DNA of 64,000 bases from Kastovskya adunca ATA6-11-RM4 (lineage in GTDB: Bacteria > Cyanobacteriota > Cyanobacteriia > Cyanobacteriales > Coleofasciculaceae). Location: positions 62,001 to 126,000 of the forward strand of contig JAHHHJ010000009.1 in NCBI GenBank assembly GCA_019359445.1, given 5' to 3'. The position numbers were made by a program, and so were the translations under genes. Below, in pieces: positions 36,264 through 46,286 of this stretch. The stretch's first letter is position 1, and every line of letters starts with the position of its first letter. The notes beneath the pieces are model-generated. The model was not told where the DNA came from, did not search any database, and saw nothing but the letters and a program-made list of their open reading frames with translations.

Positions 36264-36299
36264 AAAAAAACCTGCCATCGACAGCTATCGGCGGCAGGT
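36264..36299 (-). terminator. Rho-independent terminator of sir
   Basis: On the minus strand ACCTGCCGCCGATAG folds on CTGTCGATGGCAGGT with one small asymmetry, followed by seven Ts (complement of 36264-36270). It lies 21 bp beyond the sir stop. Confidence 0.88.
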
Positions 36300-36320
36300 G
36301 TGGATTTAGACTGAAATTGA

Positions 36321-38300
36321 TTAGGCGTCAGCTTGACTGTTTAACAACGCTTCTAAAGCTTCTGTTGCTAGATCAGTCATGGAGCGACCTTGCTTTGATG
36401 CAGCAGATTTCACGCGTTCGTAGAGTTCGTCACGAACACCAATGCGGTAGCGTGTTTTACCTGTAGTTTTTATTGTGCTTGATGCCGTGGGAGGGATGAC
36501 CTCATTCACTAAGCCTGTATCAGATTGAGAGTCAACGGAAGGAGACTCGTAGGTGATGGTGAATTCGCGGATGGCATCTAAACCAACGCGATCGCAAAAA
36601 TCTCCAAAACTTTCACCCGCATTTTTTTCTTGCTTAAAGAAGGTAAAAATAGGTGCCAGGAAAGTTTCCAGCTCATGAATCGGCATCCGATCCACATAGG
36701 TTTGTGCCAAACGGGTCTGATTTGGAGAACCTCCGAGCCAAACTTGGTAAGTATCCGGTGCACTACCCACAAACCCTAACTCTGCCATGTAAGGTCTGGC
36801 GCAACCATTCGGACATCCGGTCATCCGCACGGCGAAATACTCGTTCTGTAAGCCGAGTTGATCTAGCAGTTCCCGAATCCGCTTGAGTATTCCAGGGGCG
36901 GCTCGTTCTGACTCAGCGATCGCCAAGCCACAGGTTGGGAGGGCTGGGCAAGCCATTGAATAGCGTACTAATGGCTCAATGCCCTCTGGAGAGATTTGGA
37001 TGCCGTGCTGGTCAAGCAGACGCTCAATTGCTAGCTGCTGCTCTGGCTCAATCTCGTAAATGATGATGTTGTGGTTCGCCGTGAGCCGCATTGGGAAAGC
37101 AAACTGCTGAGTAATTTCCCGCAAAGCACTTTTTAGGCGGAAGGTGCCTTCATCTTGTACTCGACCATTTTCAATGGAAAGCCCCAGGAACAGTTTCCCG
37201 TCTCCTTGCTCGTTCCACCCCAAGTAATCGTGGTACTTGAAAGACGGTAAGGGTTTGTAAGAGGCGATCGCTTTACCGAAGTATTCTTCAACTTTCGCCT
37301 TGAACTTCTCAACGCCCCAATCGTTGAGCAGGTACTTCATCCGCGCATGACGCCGATTGGCGCGATCTCCATAATCCCGTTGCGTCGCCAGAATCGCCTT
37401 CAGCAAGTCGTAAACATCCGCTTTATCGACATAGCCAATGGCATCAGCCATGCGAGCAAAGGTCTCTTCTTTATTATGGGTACGCCCTAAACCACCACCC
37501 GCGAGAACATTAAATCCTTGGAGTTCGCCTTGGTCATTTGTGATCACCACCAAGCTGACATCTTGAGTATAGATATCAATTGAGTTGTCTCCCGGAACGG
37601 TTACAGCACACTTAAACTTCCGAGGCATGTAATGTTTCCCGTAGAGTGGCTCCTCTTTGTCCGGGATATTGGTGCCGTTGGTATCCCGCAGTCGGGCTGC
37701 TTTGATCTCTGGATCTTCTTCAGCACTGATGGCTTTTTCGCCATCTAGCCAAAGCTCATAATAAGCGCCTGTCTGAGGGGTCAATAGGTCGGCAATTTTG
37801 TTGGCGTATTCCCAGGCATACTGATACTCAACAGCGCTTTTGTAAGGAGCAGGGGGAGCCATGACATTGCGGTTCAAGTCGCCGCAAGCGCCCAAGGTTG
37901 ACCCCATGTTGCGGATAATTGAGGCGATCGCTTCTTTTAAGTTCTGCTTCAGGATGCCGTGAATCTGAAAGCCTTGACGCGTAGTCACGCGGAGGGTCTT
38001 GTTACCGTACTCCTCAGATAACTGATCGAGGGCAAGATACAACTCCGGTGGCAGAAACCCCCCTGGAGAACGAGTCCGCAGCATAAACTGGTAGTCTTTC
38101 TCCTGCCCTTTGACCCGATTATCCCGGTTATCTTGTTGATAAGACCCGTGAAACTTAAGAATTTGCAGGGCATCTTCTGAGAAATGCGTCGTGTCTTGCT
38201 GCAGCTCAGTTGCCACCGGTTCGCGCAAGTAATTACTACGTTCTTTGATTCCTTCTACCTTGGAAGTTTTGCGGACTGGGGAAGTCTGAGTATTAACCAT
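36321..38300 (-). CDS. sir: Ferredoxin-dependent sulfite reductase with RHH-like C-terminal tail
   Basis: Reduces sulfite to sulfide with six electrons from ferredoxin. 659 residues: two ferrite-reductase-like halves, [15 protein letters not shown] for substrate binding, and the 4Fe-4S/sirohaem cysteines in [13 protein letters not shown] and [13 protein letters not shown]. The final 50 residues are unusual for the enzyme core. [37 protein letters not shown] (about 618-654) has the strand-helix-helix pattern of ribbon-helix-helix DNA-binding or dimerisation domains. It is joined by a Ser/Thr linker. Whether this is shared by relatives is not known to me. Confidence 0.94.
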   Translation of the reverse strand: MVNTQTSPVRKTSKVEGIKERSNYLREPVATELQQDTTHFSEDALQILKFHGSYQQDNRDNRVKGQEKDYQFMLRTRSPGGFLPPELYLALDQLSEEYGNKTLRVTTRQGFQIHGILKQNLKEAIASIIRNMGSTLGACGDLNRNVMAPPAPYKSAVEYQYAWEYANKIADLLTPQTGAYYELWLDGEKAISAEEDPEIKAARLRDTNGTNIPDKEEPLYGKHYMPRKFKCAVTVPGDNSIDIYTQDVSLVVITNDQGELQGFNVLAGGGLGRTHNKEETFARMADAIGYVDKADVYDLLKAILATQRDYGDRANRRHARMKYLLNDWGVEKFKAKVEEYFGKAIASYKPLPSFKYHDYLGWNEQGDGKLFLGLSIENGRVQDEGTFRLKSALREITQQFAFPMRLTANHNIIIYEIEPEQQLAIERLLDQHGIQISPEGIEPLVRYSMACPALPTCGLAIAESERAAPGILKRIRELLDQLGLQNEYFAVRMTGCPNGCARPYMAELGFVGSAPDTYQVWLGGSPNQTRLAQTYVDRMPIHELETFLAPIFTFFKQEKNAGESFGDFCDRVGLDAIREFTITYESPSVDSQSDTGLVNEVIPPTASSTIKTTGKTRYRIGVRDELYERVKSAASKQGRSMTDLATEALEALLNSQADA

Positions 38301-38852
38301 TTGAGCTACAAGTCTGAACGGGTAAACGCTATTTCCGGTAAATCGGTCGGAAAAGGTGTGAATATATTTATCCTAATACTAGTTTCCCTGAGCTTGGCGA
38401 TCGCGTGCGAAATCCTAAGACAAACTCAACAATCACGCCAGTCAAAAGGGGGCTAGGGAGGTATTAAGACCTATTGATATTAATGAAAAAAGGACAGACA
38501 GATTGCCTGCCCTACCAGCCTAGGAATTTTTTGAGATTAGAACATCTTACTTGTGAAGTACCTCAGCTTGTTTCGACAACTGCGGCTGACAAGGACGGTT
38601 TTATTCGTCTTTTGGTGCCGCTTCCTTCGCTGTATGTCAACTTGAGGAGTTGCTGTAGCGACGGTAGCGATCGCGTTTGTACGGGGTTAAGTAGGTGTAA
38701 GACGCTACAGATATTTTCCTGGCTTCCCCTTTTTTAAGCCCTATTGGGGAGGAGCTATGTGTAGCCTCTTCAAAGGGAAATGGTATTTCAACAATTGTCT
38801 TTGTCGGCGCTAGAAATGCCTCTACAAGCCGCGATCCTCACTTCTAGTGTGC
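38301..38852. other. Gene-free region between carB and sir
   Basis: 552 bp that should contain the sir promoter and the end of the carB transcript. A plus-strand frame at 38474-38737 exists but has a poor protein pattern and no ribosome binding site. No hairpin with a T tract was found after carB, and no NtcA-type GTA-N8-TAC site was seen. Confidence 0.4.
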
Positions 38853-41800
38853 TTAATCGTAGATATAGTCTTGCAATGCCTTCACATCCAGAGGTTCTGA
38901 TTGCAAGGAGCGAATTGCTGCTGCCGTTGCTTTTGCACCAGCAATAGTGGTGATGATGGGGATTTTGTAAGCCAAGGCAGTCCGACGAATTAAGCGTCCA
39001 TCTGCTTGTGCCTCTTCCCCAGATGGCGTATTGACAATTAGCTGAATTTGCTTGTTTTTAATCGCATCTAGCACATGAGGACGCCCTTCGTGGAGTTTTA
39101 ACACCAGTTGAACCTCGATTCCGTGTTCTTTCAGGACTTTTCGGGTGCCTTCCGTGGCAATAATGCCAAAGCCTAGTTCGACAAAGTCTTTGACCACGGA
39201 GACAACTGCCTGTTTATCCCGGTCACTTGTGGAGACAAACACGGTACCCGATAAGGGTAGACGCTGACCTGCCCCTAATTCCGCTTTGGCAAAAGCTTTG
39301 CCAAAATCAGTATCAATGCCCATCACTTCCCCAGTGGAGCGCATTTCCGGGCCAAGGATGGTGTCTGTTCCCGCGAATTTTTCAAAGGGCAGCACGGCTT
39401 CTTTGACGGCAATATGACGAGGGCTTGGCTCTTTCGTAAAGTCCAAGGACTCCAGAGTTTTCCCAGACATGACGAGGGAAGCAATTCCAGCTAAGGGGAC
39501 ACCAACTGCCTTGGAGACAAAGGGCACGGTACGAGAGGCTCTGGGGTTAGCTTCGATGATGTAGACTGTTTCACCCTGAACGGCGTACTGAATATTCATC
39601 AGCCCAATGACGCCAAGTTTCTTTGCCAGTTGCTGGGTGGCGGTGCGGATGGTTTCTAGGGCGGCGGGAGCAAGGGAGGTGTGGGGAATGGAACAGGCGG
39701 AGTCACCGGAGTGGATACCTGCTTGTTCGATATGTTCCATGAGACCACCGATGACGACTCTGCCCGTATGATCGGCGATCGCATCCACATCCACTTCAAC
39801 GGCATTTTCCAGGAATTTGTCAATTAGAATCGGATGATCTGGCTCGACTTGGACGGCATAGGTCATATAGCGCTCCAACTCCGTATCCGAGTAGACGATT
39901 TCCATGGCTCGTCCCCCTAAGACGTAGGAAGGACGCACCATCACGGGATAACCAATCCGTTGGGCAATCTCCAAGGCTTCGCCGTAGCTGCGGGCAATCC
40001 CGTTAGGAGGTTGCTGGATATCCAGTTGGCGCAAAATCTTCTCGAATCGCTCCCGGTCTTCCGCCGTATCAATAGAATCGGGAGATGTCCCCCAGATTTT
40101 AGTGGCGAGTCCTGATCGTTGATTGTTGAGGAATGTTTGCAGGGGAACAGCCAGTTTTAGTGGAGTTTGTCCGCCGAATTGGATGATGATCCCTTCGGGA
40201 TTTTCTTCTTCGATGATGTTGAGCACATCTTCTTTGGTGAGGGGTTCAAAGTAGAGGCGATCGCTAGTGTCATAATCAGTGGAAACGGTTTCAGGATTTG
40301 AGTTGACCATAATCGTCTCAAATCCTTCTTTCCGCAAGGCATAGGAAGCATGACAGCAGCAGTAATCAAACTCAATGCCTTGTCCAATTCGGATTGGCCC
40401 TCCTCCTAAAATCATCACCTTGCGTTTATCAGACGGGATCAGCTCCGATTCTGACTCGTAGGTAGAGTAGTAGTAAGGGGTAAATGCCTCAAATTCTGCC
40501 GCACAGGTATCTACCACTTTGTAAGCGGGTACAATGCCGAGTTGTTTGCGATAGTCTCGCACTTCATCTTCTGTCGTTTTAGTAGCAAAGGCAATTTGGC
40601 GATCGCTAAATCCTTGCTGCTTTACCTGCCATAGTTGTTCTTTGGTCAACTTTTCCAAAGAAGTTTGTTTGAGGAAATTTTCGGTCTGTAATAGTTCCTG
40701 CAGCTTGTCCAAAAACCACAAATCGATCCCCGTAAGTTCGTAGACTTCTTCCACCGTCATCCCCAGCTTCAAAGCATGACGAATGGTAAAGATCCGCTCT
40801 GGGTGGGGAGTACGTAAACCTGAGCGTACTTGCTCTAAAGAGGGAAGTTTTTCTTTGCGATCGCATCCCCAACCGGAACGACCTATTTCCAGCGATCTCA
40901 GTGCTTTCTGGAAGGATTCTTGGAAGGTACGCCCAATCGCCATTGCTTCCCCAACTGACTTCATCTGGGTAGTCAGTACCGCCTCAGCACCGGGAAACTT
41001 CTCAAAAGTAAAACGGGGAACTTTCGTTACTACATAGTCAATGGTTGGCTCAAAAGATGCTGGGGTTTTCTTGGTGATGTCATTGGGAATTTCATCTAGG
41101 GTGTAACCGACTGCAAGTTTGGCAGCAAATTTAGCAATGGGAAAACCAGTTGCTTTTGAGGCTAAAGCAGAACTGCGGGAGACGCGGGGATTCATTTCAA
41201 TCACCACCACTTCCCCATTCACCGGATTAACCGCAAATTGAATATTCGATCCCCCGGTTTCTACCCCAATCTCGCGGATGATCTGAATCGAGTAATCCCG
41301 CAGGCGTTGGTACTCCTTATCCGTCAACGTCTGCGCTGGAGCAACTGTAATCGAGTCGCCTGTATGGATTCCCATCGGGTCAATGTTTTCAATTGAGCAG
41401 ATGATCACAACGTTATCAGCCAAGTCACGCATCACCTCCAGCTCATACTCTTTCCAGCCGAGAAGCGATTGCTCTACTAATATTTGAGATACAGGGCTAG
41501 CTTCTAAACCGCCCAGTGCCATCTCCTCGTATTCCTCCTGGTTGTAGGCAATACCGCCGCCACTGCCACCCATGGTATAAGCAGGGCGAATAATCAGGGG
41601 ATAAGTGCCAATTTCTTGGGCAATTGTCTTCGCCTCATCCAAATTACTCACAATCCCTGAAGGACAGGTTGCCACACCAATCCGCGCCATAGCTTCTTTG
41701 AAAAGCTGACGATCCTCAGCCATTTCAATGGCGGCTAAGTCTGCCCCAATCAGAGCAACGCCGTATTTTTTCAGAACCCCATTTTTTGCTAGGGTGACAG

Positions 41801-42095
41801 CAATATTTAAAGCCGTCTGACCCCCCATAGTAGGCAAGAGGGCGTCCGGGCGTTCTTTGTCAATCACCTTCTCTACAATTTCCGGCGTTAGCGGCTCAAT
41901 GTAGGTGCGATCGGCAATTTCCGGATCGGTCATGATGCTAGCTGGGTTGGAGTTCACTAGCACCACTTCGTAACCTTCTTCTCGAAGTGCCTTACAAGCC
42001 TGAGTGCCTGAGTAGTCAAATTCGCAGGCTTGTCCAATTACAATTGGACCAGAACCCAGAAGCAGAATTTTATGGAGATCGTCGCGGCGAGGCAT
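38853..42095 (-). CDS. carB: Carbamoyl-phosphate synthase large subunit
   Basis: 1080 residues, full length. Makes carbamoyl phosphate for arginine and pyrimidines with CarA. The two homologous ATP-grasp halves are visible: N-terminal [27 protein letters not shown], and the repeat [28 protein letters not shown] about residue 558. ATP-grasp signatures include [20 protein letters not shown] and [17 protein letters not shown]. The last 140 residues form the MGS-like allosteric domain ([33 protein letters not shown]). carA is not in the window. Confidence 0.97.
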   Translation of the reverse strand: MPRRDDLHKILLLGSGPIVIGQACEFDYSGTQACKALREEGYEVVLVNSNPASIMTDPEIADRTYIEPLTPEIVEKVIDKERPDALLPTMGGQTALNIAVTLAKNGVLKKYGVALIGADLAAIEMAEDRQLFKEAMARIGVATCPSGIVSNLDEAKTIAQEIGTYPLIIRPAYTMGGSGGGIAYNQEEYEEMALGGLEASPVSQILVEQSLLGWKEYELEVMRDLADNVVIICSIENIDPMGIHTGDSITVAPAQTLTDKEYQRLRDYSIQIIREIGVETGGSNIQFAVNPVNGEVVVIEMNPRVSRSSALASKATGFPIAKFAAKLAVGYTLDEIPNDITKKTPASFEPTIDYVVTKVPRFTFEKFPGAEAVLTTQMKSVGEAMAIGRTFQESFQKALRSLEIGRSGWGCDRKEKLPSLEQVRSGLRTPHPERIFTIRHALKLGMTVEEVYELTGIDLWFLDKLQELLQTENFLKQTSLEKLTKEQLWQVKQQGFSDRQIAFATKTTEDEVRDYRKQLGIVPAYKVVDTCAAEFEAFTPYYYSTYESESELIPSDKRKVMILGGGPIRIGQGIEFDYCCCHASYALRKEGFETIMVNSNPETVSTDYDTSDRLYFEPLTKEDVLNIIEEENPEGIIIQFGGQTPLKLAVPLQTFLNNQRSGLATKIWGTSPDSIDTAEDRERFEKILRQLDIQQPPNGIARSYGEALEIAQRIGYPVMVRPSYVLGGRAMEIVYSDTELERYMTYAVQVEPDHPILIDKFLENAVEVDVDAIADHTGRVVIGGLMEHIEQAGIHSGDSACSIPHTSLAPAALETIRTATQQLAKKLGVIGLMNIQYAVQGETVYIIEANPRASRTVPFVSKAVGVPLAGIASLVMSGKTLESLDFTKEPSPRHIAVKEAVLPFEKFAGTDTILGPEMRSTGEVMGIDTDFGKAFAKAELGAGQRLPLSGTVFVSTSDRDKQAVVSVVKDFVELGFGIIATEGTRKVLKEHGIEVQLVLKLHEGRPHVLDAIKNKQIQLIVNTPSGEEAQADGRLIRRTALAYKIPIITTIAGAKATAAAIRSLQSEPLDVKALQDYIYD

Positions 42096-42326
42096 GTTTA
42101 GTTCGTCCGTCGTTGCGTTAGATTTTTTAAGTCCAGATTATTTTAAGGGCTTGCACTACTCTTATTTTGTTGCCGTTTTATCCAGATTCAGTGACTTGAG
42201 GGAAAATCGCCCTGCCTTGAAAGTCCACTAGTCTAGATCGAGAATAGCTTTCATCGAATGTTTGTTAGTGAAAGCTGATGGGAGTCTTGCTTCTGATACC
42301 TTCAGACATCACCTTAATCTCGCCCA

Positions 42327-42872
42327 TCAAGCCAATAATTCATCCACTGCCACACTAAAACCTGGTAAGACAAATACAGTGTTGCTCGTTTCGCCCCTAG
42401 TGAATAATAGTCTTTGCCGATCAGTAATGACCACAATCCAGCCACTATCCGGCAGAACGAACCAGACTTCTTGACCACCCGATTGCAAATATTCGTTCGC
42501 CTTAGCAAATACTTCCTCTGCTAAGTCTGTTGAATAGACAATCTCAGCAATCAGCAGGAAACTCTGAGGCAAAACAGCCGCCTCGCCAAACTCTGCTAGC
42601 AATTCGGGAGTGAGATAAGCAACATCAGGACGACGACCTTGTTTATTGGTACGACAAGGGGCTTCTGTGTAAACTACTCCTCCTTGGCGAGTAGAGTTCA
42701 GGTAGTTTCTCCAGTGAAAGTACAAATTGCCTTGAATCCGACCATGCTTGAGTGTCATTCCCTGCTTCTCCACCAATTGCCCATCCACCCATTCCATACC
42801 GTCAGGAGGATTGAGCATCCAGTCTTCTAAGGAAAAGATTTCTGATATTTGGGGAGCGATAGAAACTAGCAT
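42327..42872 (-). CDS. Uma2-family protein (DUF820, PD-(D/E)XK nuclease fold), copy 1
   Basis: 181 residues. It has the family's start ISEIFSLEDWMLNPPDGMEWVDGQLVEK, RPDVAYLTPE (the RPD catalytic segment) and IAEIVYSTDLAEEVFAKANEYLQSGGQEVWFVLPD. The motif positions expected for PD-(D/E)XK metal ligands are present; where most family members read ..EV.S, this one reads AEIVYS. Uma2 proteins are highly multiplied in cyanobacteria. Some are linked to transposons, but their function is undemonstrated. Confidence 0.85.
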   Translation of the reverse strand: MLVSIAPQISEIFSLEDWMLNPPDGMEWVDGQLVEKQGMTLKHGRIQGNLYFHWRNYLNSTRQGGVVYTEAPCRTNKQGRRPDVAYLTPELLAEFGEAAVLPQSFLLIAEIVYSTDLAEEVFAKANEYLQSGGQEVWFVLPDSGWIVVITDRQRLLFTRGETSNTVFVLPGFSVAVDELLA

Positions 42873-42948
42873 TGCTTTTTTGTGGCAGGGCTTATTTCTA
42901 TTATGACGTTGTGGGGCGATCGCCTGAACTTTTGTTCTCTGAGCGCTT

Positions 42949-43584
42949 TTACTGTTTTATCTGGCTTCTCACCCAAGAGCGAAAGGAACGAATTAAACTC
43001 GTTTCTCCCATCGTTTTCTTGAGTTCCAAAAACCGCATCACCTCAGACGGTGTCAACAACGGCAAAGCCTCAGAACGTTCTCTAAGCTGATACTCTTTCC
43101 CTACCAATCGATAGATAGTCAAAGCGCAAGCATCATAGCGCCAAACCTCCGGTACTCCTAAAGCGGCATAGATAGCCATGCGATTAATTGAACTGCTGGT
43201 AATATCAATCTCTATCGCTAAATCGGGCGGTGGGTCTTGGTTAAGGTCGATTTGCTCTTTATGGCGCACCAAGCGTTCATTCTGAATGTAGAAACAACTA
43301 TCTGGTTCTAGTCCTTTCACCAAGTCTTCTCTACTACAGGTACGAGAACCAAGACCACGAATTTCTATATTCAGTTCTTCCGTTAGCGCATCCACAAATC
43401 GACTAATGATGTACTTATAACTTTCATGAGGGTCTAACGGTACCATAATTTCCAGCAACCCCTGGTTGTAAGTGAGGCGCGTTCCCGGCTGGGACTCCAT
43501 TTCTACAACCAACCGCTGATAAGTTTCCCAGCTAATATCCTTGAGTAAGACTCGGTTGACAATCTGGGTTAAGGTTGTTGTCAT
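42949..43584 (-). CDS. Uma2-family protein (DUF820), copy 2
   Basis: 211 residues. Family features: WETYQRLVVEMESQPGTRLTYNQGLLEIMVPLDPHE, SRTCSREDLVKGLEPDSCFYI, PPDLAIEIDITSSSINRMAIYAALGVPEVWRYD. The E-x-D (IEID) and later glutamate suit a PD-(D/E)XK site. It is distantly related to copy 1, which lies 76 bp downstream on the same strand. They are not recent duplicates of each other. Confidence 0.87.
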   Translation of the reverse strand: MTTTLTQIVNRVLLKDISWETYQRLVVEMESQPGTRLTYNQGLLEIMVPLDPHESYKYIISRFVDALTEELNIEIRGLGSRTCSREDLVKGLEPDSCFYIQNERLVRHKEQIDLNQDPPPDLAIEIDITSSSINRMAIYAALGVPEVWRYDACALTIYRLVGKEYQLRERSEALPLLTPSEVMRFLELKKTMGETSLIRSFRSWVRSQIKQ

Positions 43585-43721
43585 AGGACATCCCTTGCTT
43601 AAGTGAGCGTTAATTTTGAAGCGGTGCCTTTGGTGAAGGATAAACCACTGACAGTGACAAATTGGACAGATTTCAAAGCTTCTAGTCCAGTCATAATTCT
43701 CTTTCCTATAGCAGTTGAATA

Positions 43722-43750
43722 AATAAAAGACTGCATCAGCGATGCAGTCC
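43722..43750 (-). terminator. Rho-independent terminator of ispG
   Basis: GACTGCATC (43729-43737) and GATGCAGTC (43741-43749) form a 9-bp stem with a 3-nt loop. On the minus strand it is followed by TTTTATTTATT. It lies 28 bp past the ispG stop. Confidence 0.88.
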
Positions 43751-43777
43751 TTCCCTCCTAATGGCTAATCTTGCTTG

Positions 43778-45001
43778 TTAAGGATCGACCCAGCGATCGT
43801 CAGCTTTGATTAAATTAATCAACTCCTCAACGCCCTGAGACTCTGGTACCTTCTTGATTTCTTCTCTACCGCGATACAAAGAGATGAAACCGGGCTGCTT
43901 CCCAACATAACCATAGTCTGCATCTGCCATCTCACCGGGGCCATTGACGATACAACCCATCACAGCAATATCCAAACCTGTCAGGTGCTTAGTGGCTTCC
44001 CGGACTTCGTGTAGCACATCTTCTAAATTAAACAATGTGCGACCGCAAGACGGACAGGCGACGTATTCCACCATCGTCTTCCGCAGTCCTAGGGCTTGCA
44101 AAATGCTGTAGCAGACGGGAATTTCTTTTTCGGGGGCTTCGGTGAGGGAGACGCGGATAGTATCGCCAATGCCATCCGCTAGCAATGTCGCAATTCCAGC
44201 CGTAGACTTAATCCGTCCGTATTCCCCATCACCCGCTTCGGTGACACCGAGGTGCAAGGGGTAGTCCATCCCCAACTCATCCATGCGTCGCACCATCAGG
44301 CGATAAGCGGCTAGCATCACGGGGACTCGTGAGGCTTTGAGGGAGATAACGAGGTTGCGGAAGTCTAGGGATTCGCAGATGCGAATAAATTCCAGGGCAG
44401 ATTCTACCATTCCTTCGGGAGTGTCGCCGTAGGTAAATAGCATCCGTTCAGCAAGGGAACCGTGATTGACGCCGATTCGCATCGCCTTACCCTGATCGCG
44501 CAAAGAAACCACGAGAGGTTCTAAGGTTTCGCGAATTTTTGACCCAATTTCCTCAAATTCTGCCGGGGTGTATTCAGTTCTGTCAGCTTTTGGCTTTTCA
44601 AAAACATATAAGCCTGGATTAATCCGCACTTTATCAACGTGCTTGGCAACTTCCAGGGCTATTTTCAAGCCGTTGTGATGCACGTCAGCAACTAACGGTA
44701 CCGCTTGGTAAGTTTGGGCTAATTTCTGCTTAATTTCCGCTAAAGCCTTGGCATGAGCCATGCTGGGCACGGTGACGCGGACTATTTCGCAGCCAATCTC
44801 GTGCAGGCGACGAATTCCGGCAACAGATCCCTCGATATCCAGGGTATCTTCGTTAATCATCGACTGCACGACCACTGGATGACCACCGCCGATGGTAACG
44901 TTGCTAACTTTCACCGGGCGAGTTTGGCGGCGATTAATCGTTGTATCAACAGGAGGTTGAGTAGAAGCAGCTTTGGGCGTTGGAAGCGTTTGCATATACA
45001 C
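43778..45001 (-). CDS. ispG: 4-hydroxy-3-methylbut-2-en-1-yl diphosphate synthase (ferredoxin)
   Basis: MEP-pathway Fe-S enzyme turning MEcPP into HMBPP. 407 residues. The start of the TIM barrel is [26 protein letters not shown], followed by [25 protein letters not shown] and [14 protein letters not shown]. The 4Fe-4S ligands are in CPSCGRTLF and [20 protein letters not shown]. The compact, single-TIM form is that of bacteria using ferredoxin or flavodoxin. A start two codons downstream (44995) is equally possible. Confidence 0.95.
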   Translation of the reverse strand: MYMQTLPTPKAASTQPPVDTTINRRQTRPVKVSNVTIGGGHPVVVQSMINEDTLDIEGSVAGIRRLHEIGCEIVRVTVPSMAHAKALAEIKQKLAQTYQAVPLVADVHHNGLKIALEVAKHVDKVRINPGLYVFEKPKADRTEYTPAEFEEIGSKIRETLEPLVVSLRDQGKAMRIGVNHGSLAERMLFTYGDTPEGMVESALEFIRICESLDFRNLVISLKASRVPVMLAAYRLMVRRMDELGMDYPLHLGVTEAGDGEYGRIKSTAGIATLLADGIGDTIRVSLTEAPEKEIPVCYSILQALGLRKTMVEYVACPSCGRTLFNLEDVLHEVREATKHLTGLDIAVMGCIVNGPGEMADADYGYVGKQPGFISLYRGREEIKKVPESQGVEELINLIKADDRWVDP

Positions 45002-45171
45002 AGAACTGAATTTCTGAGCGTGAGAGTATTTAGTATTTTTCTCTATTCTCTCCTCTCAGAGTGCCACAGGTGGGGCGAGTTTGGGTTAAGGGGGGAGAAA
45101 GGAGAATCTGTTTATCAAAAAGTGGAGTTTTGGGGGAGCTATAAAACCCCCAGCAAATCAAATATCTCACC

Positions 45172-46032
45172 TCAAGATACAACAGCTAGCTGAGGCAACT
45201 TATGAATTTCAGGGATAATGCGCCCTACTGCTGCGGCTAAGGGTCGCAAGCCATGAACCAAATCCACCATATCTTCTAAAGACAACGCCTGACGCGCATC
45301 GGAGACTGATTGTTCTGGTTCTGGGTGACATTCGATAATTAAGCCATCCGCACCACAAGCAATGGCAGCTTTTGCTAGGGGTGCTACTAGTTCCCGTTTA
45401 CCAACAGCGTGGGAAGGATCGACAATGACGGGTAAGTGGGTAATTTGCTTGAGGGCGGCTACTGCACCCAAATCCAGCACGTTACGGGTATAAGGATCGA
45501 AGCTGCGAATACCTCGTTCACACAGCACTACATCAGGATTTCCGTGGCTCAAAATGTACTCGGCTGCCATCACAAACTCTTCAATGGTTGAGGCAAGTCC
45601 CCGCTTTAGCAAGATAGGCTTTCCAGCACTTCCTAAAGCTTTCAGCAAGTCGAAGTTTTGCATGTTGCGACTACCGACTTGTAGCATATCGGCATGGGCA
45701 GCGATGTCTTCAATTTGCCCAATCGACATTACCTCCGTCACGACAGGAATATTGTGACGCTCTTTGACGGCGGCTAAAATTTCTAGTCCTTCTAGTCCCA
45801 TTCCCTGGAAGGCGTAGGGAGATGTCCGAGGTTTGAAAACGCCACCCCGCAGCGCTTGAACGGGTGCGTGCTTGAGCTGAGTGGCAACGGTTTCCATTTG
45901 TTCTCGATTCTCGACGGTACAGGGCCCGCCAATGATGGCAAGTTCTGTCCCTCCGATGGCGATATCTTTGGATAATTGAACGACTGTTTTGTGTTCGGGG
46001 TGAGATTGGCTGGCAAGTTTGGCGTTTAACAT
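45172..46032 (-). CDS. aroF: 3-deoxy-7-phosphoheptulonate (DAHP) synthase, type I-beta
   Basis: First step of the shikimate pathway: phosphoenolpyruvate plus erythrose 4-phosphate gives DAHP. 286 residues, lacking an ACT or chorismate-mutase extension; about 30 residues precede the barrel. Signatures: IIGGPCTVENREQM, LRGGVFKPRTSPYAFQG, LQVGSRNMQNFDLLKALG, LLKRGLASTIEEF, VDPSHAVGKRE and DGLIIECHPEPE. The start follows an AAGGA at about 46040-46044. About 300 nt upstream carry two leader-peptide attenuators, so transcription is probably governed by aromatic amino acid supply. Gene symbols for this family vary (aroF, aroG, aroA). Confidence 0.95.
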   Translation of the reverse strand: MLNAKLASQSHPEHKTVVQLSKDIAIGGTELAIIGGPCTVENREQMETVATQLKHAPVQALRGGVFKPRTSPYAFQGMGLEGLEILAAVKERHNIPVVTEVMSIGQIEDIAAHADMLQVGSRNMQNFDLLKALGSAGKPILLKRGLASTIEEFVMAAEYILSHGNPDVVLCERGIRSFDPYTRNVLDLGAVAALKQITHLPVIVDPSHAVGKRELVAPLAKAAIACGADGLIIECHPEPEQSVSDARQALSLEDMVDLVHGLRPLAAAVGRIIPEIHKLPQLAVVS

Positions 46033-46066
46033 TGGTGAGATTCCTTAGAAAAAAAGTGGGGGGGGG

Positions 46067-46101
46067 AAATAAAAAACCCGGTTCCCTTGCGGGTTCCGGG
46101 T
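46067..46101 (-). terminator. Gene-proximal attenuator terminator of the DAHP synthase leader
   Basis: The minus-strand RNA reads ACCCGG-AA-CCC, a GCAA tetraloop, then GGG-AA-CCGGGU. The outer 6-bp and inner 3-bp helices flank an AA/AA internal loop. The stem is followed by UUUUUUAUUU. It lies 26 nt after the proximal leader-peptide stop and 34 nt before the aroF start. Its 5' arm (with the adjoining AA) is fully complementary to the end of the leader ORF. Confidence 0.88.
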
Positions 46102-46127
46102 TGAAGTGCTGCATCGCAAGACTTTAC

Positions 46128-46193
46128 TTACCCGGAAGTAATTCGGGGCCAAAAGTAAAAGCTGTAAAAGTAGCTACTGGGAGCAGTTGTCAT
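46128..46193 (-). CDS. Proximal aromatic-rich leader peptide (21 aa) of the DAHP synthase attenuator
   Basis: Starts ATG at 46191-46193 and ends TAA at 46128-46130. Codons 8-15 encode YFYSFYFW, seven aromatic residues out of eight. Six further codons (PRITSG) lead to the stop. The RNA of the last codons (UUCCGGGU, complement of 46130-46137) is perfectly complementary to ACCCGGAA at the terminator's 5' side. This is the arrangement of ribosome-mediated attenuators. No strong Shine-Dalgarno sequence is visible. Too short for ordinary gene finders. Confidence 0.88.
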   Translation of the reverse strand: MTTAPSSYFYSFYFWPRITSG

Positions 46194-46223
46194 GAGTGCA
46201 GTTTCTTAGAGAGTAATGTGCCT

Positions 46224-46260
46224 TAAAAAAACAAAAGACCGCAGATTTTGTTCTGCGGTC
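46224..46260 (-). terminator. Distal attenuator terminator of the DAHP synthase leader
   Basis: GACCGCAGA and TCTGCGGTC (46237-46245 and 46252-46260) form a perfect 9-bp stem. On the minus strand it is followed by UUUUGUUUUUUU. It lies 26 nt after the distal leader ORF and upstream of the proximal leader ORF. Without antitermination it would stop transcripts before the second module. Confidence 0.9.
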
Positions 46261-46286
46261 CACCGGGTCTCCATGCAAAGCTGGAT

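Noticed and set aside
38474-38737. 87-codon plus-strand frame between carB and sir
   Set aside because: No ribosome binding site, irregular composition with many Cys/Ser/Leu and no recognisable pattern; judged intergenic.
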